Shown here piece after piece: positions 29,501-39,032 of a stretch of DNA of 64,000 nt. How positions within the stretch are numbered: the first letter of the stretch is position 1; each line of letters opens with the position of its first letter. The notes under the pieces are model-generated. The model saw nothing but the letters and a program-made list of their open reading frames with translations. It did not search any database and was not told the DNA's origin. The translations under genes and the position numbers were made by a program. Location: the NCBI GenBank assembly GCA_037349105.1, contig JAYJMM010000112.1, positions 2,728,001 to 2,792,000 of the forward strand, written 5' to 3'. Origin of the DNA: Limnomonas spitsbergensis (taxonomy: Eukaryota; Chlorophyta; Chlorophyceae; Chlamydomonadales).

Positions 29501-32500
29501 CCCTGATCCCTACCCCCTGATCCCTACCATTCTACCCCCCTACCTCCTCCCTGATCCCTACCCCCCTACCTCCTCCCTGATCCCTACCCCCCTACCTCCT
29601 CCCTGATCCCTACCCCCCTACCTCCTCCCTGATCCCTACCCCCCTACCTCCTCCCTGATCCCTACCCCCCTACCTCCTCCCTGATCCCTACCCCCCTACC
29701 TCCTCCCTGATCCCTACTCCCCTACCTCCTCCCTGATCCCTACCCCCCTACCTCCTCCCTGATCCCTACCCCCCTACCTCCTCCCTGATCCCTACCATTC
29801 TACCCCCCTACCTCCTCCCTGATCCCTACCCCCCTACCTCCTCCCTGATCCCTACCCCCCTACCTCCTCCCTGATCCCTACCCCCCTACCTCCTCCCTGA
29901 TCCCTACCATTCTACCCCCCTACCTCCTCCCTGATCCCTACCCCCCTACCTCCGTCCTCCCTGATCCCTACTCCCCTACCTCCGTCCTCCCTGATCCCTA
30001 CCCCCCTACCTCCGTCCTCCCTGATCCCTACTCCCCTACCTCCGTCCTCCCTGATCCCTACCCCCCTACCTCCTCCTTGATCTCTACCCCCCTACCTCCG
30101 TCCTCCCTGATCCCTACTCCCCTACCTCCGTCCTCCCTGATCCCTACTCCCCTACCTCCGTCCTCCCTGATCCCTACCCCCCTACCTCCTCCCCGATCTC
30201 TACCCCCCTATCCCCTGATCCCTACCATTCTACCCCACTACCTCCCATTTATGGTGCAGAGGACAGGACCTTGTTCTATCACCCGTACGTGGGCGACTGG
30301 ATGCTGAGCGTCGGGGATGAGCCAGATGAGGTGTGTTTGCTCTCCCTGCTTTCTCCCTCTGCTGTGCCTAATTACTTGAGAGCCCTCTCCCTAATCCATC
30401 GAGGATGAGCCAGATGAGGTGTGTCTGATCTATTGCTCTGCACCCTCTGCTGTGCCTCATTACTTGAGAGCCCTCTCCATCGGGGAGCAGCCGGATGAGG
30501 TGCGTCTGATTTCCCTGCTCTCACACTCTGCATCATCTGCTGTGCCTCGTTGCACTCTCTGCTGTGCCTTCTTACTTGAGAGCCCTCGCCATCATCCATC
30601 TGGGAGGAGCCGGATGAGGTGCGTCTGCCGAACCTGGATGCTTGACAGCCTTCAGCATTACCTATTGCGCCCTCTCCATCTTAAACCTGTAAAACCTTGA
30701 CCCTTACCTGGATTGGACACCTGAAGGATGTCAGTCTGCGACTGTAGCGGTCTTGTCTGCTTTAGGGGGGGGGGGAGAGGTAAAAGGTTATCGGCGGACC
30801 CATTGCGGCAGTGGCAGTGCTACCAGCTGATCCTTCTGATCCTGTCTGCTGATCCCCTCTGCTGATCCTGACTGCCGATCCTGCTGATCATGCCAACGTG
30901 CTGCCTGACAGGGTAACCTTGTCAGTTGTCATGAGCGTTGACTTGGATAACATGTCGCCGCTGGATGTGCCCTGTCTGCTGATCCTCACTGCTGATCCTC
31001 ACTGCTGATCCTGGGAATGCATATGAACTTGGGCGATGTGTCGCCGTTGGACGTGGCCTGTCCGCTGCTCCTGTCTGCTAATCACTGATTATTTGAATGT
31101 GCAGGACGACCTTATCATGTATGGGGACTACGGCATTGTGTCGCCGCTGGACGTGCCAGCCTGGCACGTGTCTGCTGCGTTCAACAGTTACCAGGCGCTG
31201 CACCTACCTTCAGAGGTACGTTTGATGGAGAAGGTGGCTGTTTGAATTGCAGCGGGCATGCCCCTGCCTGCCTGCAAGAAAGAAAGTTAAGTGCGTCCCC
31301 GATGGGTGTCCTACCCCGCCCCCTCTAGTCACGCCGTTATTTGCGCTTGTTTAGGCTATGAAAGGGCGTTGTCGTCCGCACCACTGGCACATGACTTCAT
31401 GCCACTGTTCCGTGTGGCGCACTGCCGCTCTTCAGCTGCAATTTCAGCTACATCATGGGCTAGGGTAGCTAGGGCAATGTGGGGCTGGTGCACTTATTCC
31501 TGCTGCTTGGGCCTCCGGCCATAGGCCCGTCAAGGTTTTTTCACCAGTCATCACCAGCCCAGTGTTGGACCCCCGGTGGCTTGCCAAAGGTGGTACATGG
31601 AAACGATGCGGATGTGGCTTCGGCCCCGAGCTGTGCTGTTGCCTTAACCCGCACGCCCCTAGGGGGGCGTAGTTTTCTTTCTTTCTTTCTTGCCAAAGGT
31701 GGTATCGTGCGCATTAATGGCTCCTGATTGAGTCTGTGAAACCTGTTGTAGGATGATGACCTGTACTTTAAATTCAAACGGGCATGCCCCCTATCTGCTC
31801 TTGTTCGTGCGGTTTACCGCTGCCATCCTCACACACCACTCCTGACTATGTAATGCCCTCACCTAAAGGATGATGAGTTGATAACCTGTCCTTGGAATTC
31901 AAAACGGCATGCCCCTTCTTTGCTCATGCTCTTGGGCACTTCTGCGGTCTTCTGCATGAACCACTCCTACCTACGTCAATGCTTTTTCCTGTAGGATGAT
32001 GACCTGTTATTTGAATTCAAACGTTCATGCCCCTTCTTTGCTTTCGTTTTGGGGCACTACCGCGGTCTTCTGCACAAACCACCCCTGACTACGTTGATGC
32101 TTTCTTCTGCAGGATGATGACCTGCACTTGGCATATAAAACGGCATGCCCCAGTTGTGATTTTATTCTTGTGCACTACTGCCGTCTTCTGCATGAATCAC
32201 TCCTGAATACATATGAAATTACTCCTGCAGGGTGACGACCTGTACTTTGAGGTCGAGGGGCTGACGGTGTCCTGTGTGGGAGAGGCGCCTGCTGCCAGGT
32301 CGGCCAAGCTAGGCGCCCCGGCTGGCCCCCCGCTAGGCAGCAGCCGGCGGCGGGAAGGCATGCGCCTGAGAGAGGGCGAAGAGAGCGGGCAGCAGGAGGA
32401 GGAACATGCTGAGGGTCTAAACCTTGGGGAGGCCAGGGTGGATGGGTACCTGGAATCCGAAATTCGCCGGCAATATGAGGATGGCGGAGATGGGGAGGAG

Positions 32501-32752
32501 GCGGATGAGGAGCGTAGGCCCTATGAGGTGGAGATAGAGGGGGAAAAGGAGGAGGGGGAGCATTGGCCCCATGAGGAGGGGGAGGAGCACCATGATATGG
32601 GGGACCTTGCATATGAAATCCAGGGTACTTATCAGGAGGAGGGGGACGAGGGGGAGGACGAGTCTGGAGGGGACTATGAAGCACGGTTGGAGGGTGGATG
32701 GCACTGGGAGGGTGAGGAAGGTGGGGAGGGTGAGCAAGACGAGTACATGTGA
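26520..32752 (+). CDS. Secreted/lumenal protein of unknown function with acidic C-terminal tail
   Basis: Six exons: 26520-26708, 27914-28250, 28841-28981, 30260-30330, 31105-31215, 32231-32752 (TGA); 456 aa in consistent phase if the first donor is taken at 26709 (GTGTGG). The alternative donor at 26705 breaks the frame. Residues 1-32 look like a signal peptide (basic start, then TCFLLCLLVWLSTF). A central segment (about 176-290) with Cys residues reads GLYKLMGCFEGKPVYKRVGG, EDRTLFYHPYVGDWML, DEPDEDDLIMYGD and PAWHV. It resembles, as far as I recall, small extracellular modules in other phytoplankton proteins, but I cannot name the family. Residues about 310-456 are Glu/Gly/Tyr rich and probably disordered. 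It could be a cell-surface or matrix protein. Confidence 0.65.
26828..26955 (+). repeat. SINE-like dispersed repeat
   Basis: Body CAGTGGCTCAAACAGCAGGC and TTGCTGCACCATGCC; end GATGTGTAGCTGAATTGTAG then CTGAAGC. It lies in the first intron of the secreted-protein gene. A further fragment (ACCAAACCTTGACCAGCCTA) lies at 27240. Confidence 0.6.
29500..30230. repeat. 26-30 bp pyrimidine-rich minisatellite
   Basis: About 25 units of TACCTCCTCCCTGATCCCTA plus CCCCCC. Later units gain TCCG. It fills the intron before exon 30260-30330. A decayed copy of that exon's acceptor (TTATGGTGCAGAGGACAGGA) lies at 29351. Confidence 0.95.
30310..30640 (+). repeat. Tandem copies of the donor end of exon 30260-30330
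   Basis: The string GATGAGCCAGATGAGGTGTG (exon end plus donor) recurs near 30402, 30485 (GAGCAGCCGGATGAGGTGCG) and 30605 (GAGGAGCCGGATGAGGTGCG). CTGTGCCT...TTACTTGAGAGCCCTC linkers separate them. Confidence 0.9.
30925..31080 (+). repeat. Copies of the interior of exon 31105-31215
   Basis: ATGTCGCCGCTGGATGTGCC near 30952 and GTGTCGCCGTTGGACGTGGC near 31038 mimic GTGTCGCCGCTGGACGTGCC of the exon. CTGCTGATCC repeats lie between them. Confidence 0.85.
31428..31690 (-). repeat. SINE-like dispersed repeat, reverse orientation
   Basis: CTTCAGCTGCAATTTCAGCT at the left and ACGCCCCTAGGGGGGCGTAG followed by TTTTCTTTCTTT at the right correspond to 3408-3610. Confidence 0.6.
31745..32230 (+). repeat. 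~120-bp array derived from the acceptor/start of exon 32231-32752
   Basis: Four units before the functional exon each contain AGGATGATGACCTGTACTTT, ATTCAAACGGGCATGCCCC and CTTCTGC(A/G)TGAA. The functional junction reads CTGCAGGGTGACGACCTGTA. Two decoys keep a good acceptor (TTCCTGTAG near 31992 and TTCTGCAG near 32111). Confidence 0.93.
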
Positions 32753-32932
32753 ACGAGGGGTTGACTTCTAACATGTCAGGGACATTCGAATGTTGGACAG
32801 CGCTGCCAGCTGTATTTTTCGATGGACGATGGCCCACGTCCACGCGAAACCGCAATACTGTATAATCTTTCAAGGATATACGTGTCGTCATGTGGAGAGA
32901 TGAAACAGTGATCGCGCTTGAGTACGGCACAT

Positions 32933-33040
32933 GTTAATGACGTTACACCTATGGGCCGTATTCTGAACAGTTGGGCGCCCACGCGGCCGAGCTTTGAGCG
33001 GGCCCAGAGGTCGGGTGCCCAGAGGTGTAACGTTATTGAC
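32933..33040. mobile_element. 108-bp miniature TIR element
   Basis: Almost nothing but termini: left GTTAATGACGTTACACCTAT, right GTAACGTTATTGAC preceded by CACGCGGCCGAGCTTTGAGC and GGGCCCAGAGG. It belongs to the family of 7776 and 10320. Confidence 0.8.
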
Positions 33041-33269
33041 CCACGGCCACGTGAAGATCGGCCACGTCGGCAAACAAAAATCCTCCTTCGAGGACATCAG
33101 TTTTTGGGGGTTCACTTTTTTTCTGTACTGACTCTAGACCACAGGGCTTGTGGCCTACGGTGGAGTGCTTGCTGGACAGCTGGATTCGACTTATCTTGCA
33201 CTATAGGCCACATGGCTTAGTTGCTGCCTAGAGTCTCATGCCTGCATGCTGGACTGCTGGATTCTACTT

Positions 33270-34540
33270 GTCTTGGCAGGGGCGCATGGCGGGATTTCTG
33301 GTAGCCTTGAGGTTTTAGAACCATACATACCCAACTGGTTGACTGCAAGAGCGGTGCGGGGGGGAATGCCTAGTGCCTGGCAGCCAGTTAGGACTCAGTC
33401 TGTTTACAAGAAGGGCGACCCTCTTGCCCCCAGGAATAACTGGCCCATCGCCATCACCAGCGTGCTTTACCGGCTGTATTCTAGCATGCTCACAGCCATC
33501 ACTGATGAGTGGGCACGATTGCACGGCCACGTCCCTCCTGAGCAGTTTGGTTTTCATCGACGCCGTAGCATGCTCCAGGCCGCGTTCCATTTGAGACATG
33601 AAGTCCATGCTCAAAGGGAAACTGTAGGCCGTGGCAAGCTGCATGTGGCCTTTATGGACTGCACCAAGGCCTACGACAGCGTGCGGCAGGGACAGTTTTG
33701 GCGGCATTTATTACCTTCACATCAATCACATGCCTGCAAGTCTGTTACGCGCTGTGAAAGCGATATATGTCGGTGCACTTTATACGCTCACAGACGGCCA
33801 CAAGCGCACTGGTCCTGTGCCTTGCACCAGAGGCATCAAGCAGGGCTGTCCTCTAAGCCCTCTGCTATTTAGTTTATACCTCAGCGACCTGCCGACCATG
33901 CTTGCAGCCAAGTGCCCTTCAGAGGGCATTGCGCTACAGGCGGGGCGACAGCTATGCTGCCCGCTGTACGCGGAGGACCTCTCACGCTTGCCTGCACCCC
34001 AGCAGGGCTGGAGCGCATGCTTGATGCCCTGCATGAGTATGTGCCAGATAAACAGCTCCAGGTCAACGTCAGCTAGGCAGAGATCATGGAGTATGGGAGC
34101 AGCTAAGCAGCGCAGCGCCGACAGACAGCCCATGTGTGCGTGTATGGCCCTGACCGTGCCGTGTTGAAGCGTGCCCAATAATTCAAGTTCTTGGGCATCA
34201 TTCAGCACGAAAGCGGCAGCTTGAAGAGGGCCATGCAATGTAGAGATTAGAGAGGCGCCTTTGTCTGCCGCGCTGTAACGAGTTCGCCGCATGGCCGCCA
34301 AGGTGCGCCTAAGGCATCATCTACCAACACGCATCAGGTTGGCAGCTGAGTGCTTACGCAGTGCCTGCGGCCAACTACGGCGACGTTGCGTGGGGCACCA
34401 GCCACCTCCGGCCGCGGCAATGTCTTCACAACAAGATGCAGTCCAGCACTCCAGCCTGCTTCAGCACTTGTGCCGGGCTGCGGGTTTATGCGCATCAGCC
34501 GCCAGCTGTGGGGGCCTGAGGTAGCTGCAGATCCAGCCTT
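33270..34540 (+). pseudogene. Decayed non-LTR retrotransposon reverse transcriptase
   Basis: Three frames together give a non-LTR RT. The first frame has VYKKGDPLAPRNNWPIAITS, then EQFGFHRRRSMLQAAFHLRH and LHVAFMDCTKAYDSV (motif A). After a shift near 33700 come TRGIKQGCPLSPLLFSLYLS (motif B) and PLYAEDL, where the catalytic Y-A-D-D has become Y-A-E-D. After another shift lie the GLERMLDALHEYVP and ANYGDVAWGT (thumb) pieces, with stops between. No endonuclease domain or poly-A tail was found. A dead fragment. Confidence 0.88.
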
Positions 34541-35576
34541 TACAGCGAGACAGGTCAACGTGACGATTCGAACTTTCGAAGGATCATGCCAGGTGGACAA
34601 TCCAAGCATCCCGGATTTTTTTCGGGAATGGGGGGTTCCCCAGGGGAAAACTGTTTTCCATCACCCGGATTTCCGGGGTGGATGTACGGCATCCAAGCAC
34701 CCCGAAACTTTTCTGAGATGACCGTTTCACCCCGGAACTTTTCCGGGGTCAGTCGGAAACGGGCTGAAAATCTGAAATTGGAGTGCAACATATGGCACTT
34801 GGCGGGTACGGCAGGGGCCACGATGGCGTCCCGTTACCATTCCGGGCACAAGTGGAATTGGCGAGCTGGCGTGCCAATTCCGCGTTCCGGGCATAAGTGG
34901 AATTGATCCCGACAAATCGCAAATATGTCGTGAGCCACCAGTTCCAGCCACCCACCCCCGCACCCTCCCTGTAGTCATCATGCATTACGCATGACACACG
35001 TCTGGTCACGGCGTAAGGAGAAGGTGATTCAGATGAACTCAACGTCGAGTGCAAGCGGTGTGCTACCGCAATTACAATGCACGTTGTGTGCTATAGGCTA
35101 TGACATATCTCGTCACTTCGTCAGCCACTAGTTGCAGCCACCCACCCAGGAGAAAATGAGAAATCATGCCGTACGGATGCCAAACATGTTACCGCAATGT
35201 CATAACGCGGCCAAACAGGCGCGATGCATCATGGCAGTCATGCTGCTGCTGGTTCGCAACCGAAGTAAAGCATCCCCTAAAAACGAGCGAAGATCCCTGG
35301 GGTTATGTAGAATAGATGTTGCCGGCCACTGCCCACCCCATGTCCTTCCCTGTGCCCACCCTGGCGGGTGGTTACTGCCAGCATTTTGTATTTTTGCTAC
35401 GAGTGATCGAACGCACCCATGCGCTTCTTATCTCCAAATTCACGCCGAACAGGCGTTTTCTTCCTCTCCTTGACAATTTGCAATTATGTGTCATTGTGAC
35501 CGTATGGCAGTAAACGGACTTTCATCCGTCCAGTCCACTTTCAACTAAGCCGGCCGCTTCCACCTACTTGTTCAAA
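34541..35576. other. Intergenic region before the glycosyltransferase
   Basis: Contains short related blocks such as TTCCGGGCATAAGTGGAATT and TCCGGGCACAAGTGGAATTG (34840-34905), and TCAGCCACTAGTTGCAGCCA near 35120 resembling GAGCCACCAGTTCCAGCCAC at 34931. No gene recognised. Confidence 0.45.
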
Positions 35577-37416
35577 ATGTGTACTGTTTCCCAGATTGTT
35601 GTGCTGGCGCTCTGCTTGTTGGCACCCGTGATCGAGGCTCAGCATGGCCTTGATAACCTTGCTACCGGGGATTTTGCATTCGAACCAGCATTTGACGAGG
35701 GTGCGCACGCACGCGCATCCGACACACCCAGCGCCAGCGCCCATCCGACCCCCGCCCTGGCTCGTACCCTTTCTGCCTGACAAAAAAACGTACGTCGGCC
35801 TTCACAACGACCTCGAAGGATTGCTCGAGCTCAGGAGCCACAACAACTGGATCACCGTCCTCTCCTACACGTTGGTACAGCGAGACCTCTTCTTGAACAT
35901 GCTCTACACATATTTGTGCTACGGAGAACTGGAGAAGCGCAATTCTTCATAGTAGCCACAGTGAGCGACGAGTCATTTGAGAACTGTCTGGCCATGTGAG
36001 TCTGGCTTGCCATGACAAACGCATACATGTGAGGCTAGCTGTGCGCTGTCATGACAAGGCTGCTGCCATGAGTGAAGCCATGTGAGTCTCGCTGTGGCCT
36101 GCCATGCCATGCGCTCATGTGAGTCTCCATGTATGCCCTGTTACAGAAGGGGCGTGGTTATGCTCCCATTCGGCCCTACTCCATACCTCATGCCTCACAG
36201 CGCCAATCTTGGGAAAATAAAGAAGAGGGACGCCCGGCTAAACCTGAGTTGTATGGTAGCTTACCCAGTGCGAGCGGGTGGCATCCCAAATCTATGAGCC
36301 CACGCTTTGGGAGGTATCCTTTCCGGTTTTCCTGTTTTAGAGAAGTGGGCAGCCAGAGCGTCATTCATTTGCTGTTTGTGGAATGGGAAATTGAAGGTAC
36401 TATGTGCAATTGTGCATCCTTAATGTCATGGGCAGGACATCTTTAACTTTCTTCCAATGTCAGTCCAGAAGTTGCGCCTGAATCAGCCCAAATGCCTCTT
36501 TCCTGTCCCTCCAACTGGAGTCCTTCAGTTGGGCCGGAAAATGTCTTGCTTCCCTCCCAGGCATCTTCCTTGCTACAATGCTAGCCGGCACTTTCATTGG
36601 TGCATGGACAAAATGTTTCCGACTCCCACCGAATATCGGGGCGACAAATTCGTTGACAAGGACGCTACCCGGAACCACGATTACGGCTCAGCCGTCCACG
36701 TCGCCATCACGTGGATGCAGGTCCACATGGGGCTGGAAATCCTGAAGCTGGGCTACCACTACATAACCTCAGACAGCGACGTCGCCTTCATGCGAAAGGT
36801 GTAATACCCCTCAGTCACCAACCTGTTTAAGGAAACTGACGCGGACATGGCGATGGTGCCATTGTCACGCGCGGTCCATACCTACAGAAGGGACTCTAGA
36901 AACAGCATCAACCCTGCCAACGCCATGGTCCGGAGCAACGCTAGATGCATAGGCTTCTACACCCAGTGGCTGAAGGCACCCCGGTTCCAATTTGACAATG
37001 AGAGGTCCGTCAATACCATGCTGGCAGATGAGATTGGGCTTTTGAACACTGCTGACCTCCTCCCCTCTGAGCTGGTGGCCGGCAGTCTGGCCAAGCGCTG
37101 TGCGACCAAGGAGGAGTGCCACAATGCCACCTGCCGAGGCTTCTCGGCACTTGCCGAGCTGCCGATGCTCTTCAAGACCGTGTCTTGCTATGCAAACATG
37201 CAGGGAGCGTGTGACAGCCGGAGACTCTTTGTTCACATTCTCTGCATGACAGGGCACCCTAAGAAACTATGGGCGTTGGAGAATTTGGGGCTGTGGTTTC
37301 TCAAGGACAGCTCTGGGAATGAGATATTGCCAGACGCTGGTTTGGGAACCACGCTGCCCTGTCTTGCACCTGACGATATCGCTTGGCATCGGCCGCTGCA
37401 GAGCTACCACGACTGA
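35577..37416 (+). pseudogene. GT77-like (nucleotide-diphospho-sugar transferase) glycosyltransferase, disrupted
   Basis: Starts with a signal peptide (MCTVSQIVVLALCLLAPVIE). Then come NNWITVLSYTLVQRDLFLNM and LYTYLCYG, FFIVATVSDESFENCLAM, and after an intron (35996-36560) HLPCYNASRHFHWCMDKMF. The donor-binding ITSDSDVAFMR (DxD) follows, then DADMAMVPLSRAV, and NSINPANAMVRSNARCIGFY as in PF03407/GT77 enzymes, which arabinosylate or galactosylate Hyp-rich wall proteins and glycans in the Golgi. Damage: a 1-nt loss near 35942 between KRN and FFIV, and an in-frame TAA at 36802-36804 between FMRKV and YPSVTNLF. An unusually short intron (31 or 37 nt) would be needed at 35701. Donor copies (GCCATGTGAGTCTGG type) repeat through the 35996-36140 intron. 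The last frame ends at TGA 37414. It is a recent pseudogene unless assembly errors are responsible. Confidence 0.7.
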
Positions 37417-39032
37417 CAGATGGCTGTGTGTGTCGCCCATAACCATGAGCTTTTAGCCGTAGGCAATGACTTTTCTGTATTGTAGATGGTGCATGCTTCA
37501 ATCGACAGAGAGCGCTGTCATAGGTACCTCGATATAGTGTCTGAGGAGGGGGACTGAGGAGGGGGGCTGAGAAATTTCGGCAAGATCCGAGGAATCTCCC
37601 CTGGCACTAGAAGGCATTTTTGCTGCTAGCCCTGCTTAATTTTTTTACAGTCAATCCCGTAGTTGCTGGTGTCTTAAAATCCCGGTACCAATATCTGCTG
37701 TTACATTCAAATCCCTGTTTCAGCTGTTATCTTCAAAACTCAGTTACTTTCAAATCCTGGTATCTGCTGTCGGCATATTGCCATAACAGTCTATATTAGG
37801 TAAATTTAGCAGAAGTTTTCAATCAGAAATTATGCCGTCAACTGGCCACTCTCTCGTATAATGGCAGTGAGCTTGGGATTACGAATTTTTATCGGTCTCG
37901 GAATCTTGGTTGATGAGGCTGTTGGAATAAAGGGAGCCGGTACACGTTGTTTTAATAAGGGGAGGGCGGCATTGCATGCCATGATCTGGAGTCGTCAACT
38001 CGTCATGAGCTTGACACTTGGCAGTAACAATGTCCACACTTAGTGTCACATTTTTACTCGTTGGTGAAGCCCATTAATAATGATGGATCTGAAATCTGAG
38101 GGCCACGTCACCTTGGGAGAGGGGCTAGCCTGACCGATAATAATCTTTCCAAGGATTTAGAGGTTATTACAAAGGTTTCCTTCGGCAATGTGCAGGTCTT
38201 CGCAAGTCTGTGGCCGAATTTGTTCTCACGAGTGAGTCTCAGCGTGGACCCTTGTTATAAGTATTTATGACAGTTATCCTATTTATGATTATGAATGTAA
38301 ACTAAGTTGTCTTAGTACGTGCCGCACCATCCATGGCAGGCTGCAATGCTTGCTGATAAAATCTTACCGTAAAAGTCTTTGCCTTCGCAAAAAAGAAAGG
38401 CAAGTACCGGTAATCACATTTTTAGCTGCATGGTCAAAAGTAGTTAATAATAATATGAATCCGCGAGGCATCCCTGAGGATGCGTGGCGCACATGTCCCA
38501 TGCATCAGATACCCGAGAGACTGTGTAGAACAAATGAGCGATGGGGATTCTGCAGCTGTCCCTATGCGCAACATATGGATCATGTGAGACTCCCTGAGCA
38601 GGCCAATGCAAGAACTGCAGCTCGCTTACGGAGGCCAATCATTTGCTCTCAACCAAACAGGGGAATGGGCGCCCAGATGGTTGAGCCTCTTGAGCCGGGC
38701 CCAACGGTGTGACGTCCTCCGAGACAGGCCCAGATGTGTATTGCTTTTTGAGCGGTGCCCAGATGCTTTACGCCTTCAGAACAGGTCCCACAGGTTAAGA
38801 ACGGTGCATACCCGCATGTCCCACAGGTCTAACTTACTGAGGTCTCCCTGCGACATGGAGCCGGAGCGGAATGCATCAGTGGATCGTGAAATTTGAAAGA
38901 CGCTCAGCTTTATTACCTACTTGTCAAAATCCCATCCGCAGCTCACGTTCAAGACCTCCCCCCTGCCCCCCAATCCTCAAGCTATTCCCCCCTCATCAAT
39001 GCGAGAGCCAACACCCCCTATATGATGCGTGG
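37417..39032. other. Intergenic region between convergent genes
   Basis: More A/T rich than its surroundings. 38666-38720 (GGGCGCCCAGATGGTTGAGC, then GGGCCCAACGGTGTGACGTC) is a decayed right end of the TIR family, followed by several weaker GCCCAGATG relics. 38793-38815 (AAGAACGGTGCATACCCGC) is a fragment of the 230-bp repeat. No gene recognised. Confidence 0.5.

Noticed and set aside
32175..32930. 251-codon minus-strand Pro/His-rich frame
   Set aside because: Antisense to the Glu-rich exon of the secreted-protein gene, whose splice phase and stop are coherent on the plus strand.
36129..36446. 105-codon plus frame between the GT77-like exons
   Set aside because: It lies in the intron, has no family resemblance, and joining it would break the phase that the flanking exons need.
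36457..36560. Upstream extension of the GT77-like frame from 36457
   Set aside because: The open stretch before 36561 is intron. The acceptor TCCCAG at 36555-36560 joins in phase to the conserved CLAM end at 35995.
36802..36804. Stop-codon reassignment (TAA as Gln) to explain the in-frame TAA
   Set aside because: H3, H2A and H2B in the same window end in TAA at the expected positions, so TAA is a stop here.
37861..38043. 60-codon frame with a hydrophobic start (MAVSLGLRIFIGLGILV)
   Set aside because: No family similarity, no splice context and no neighbouring coding signal.
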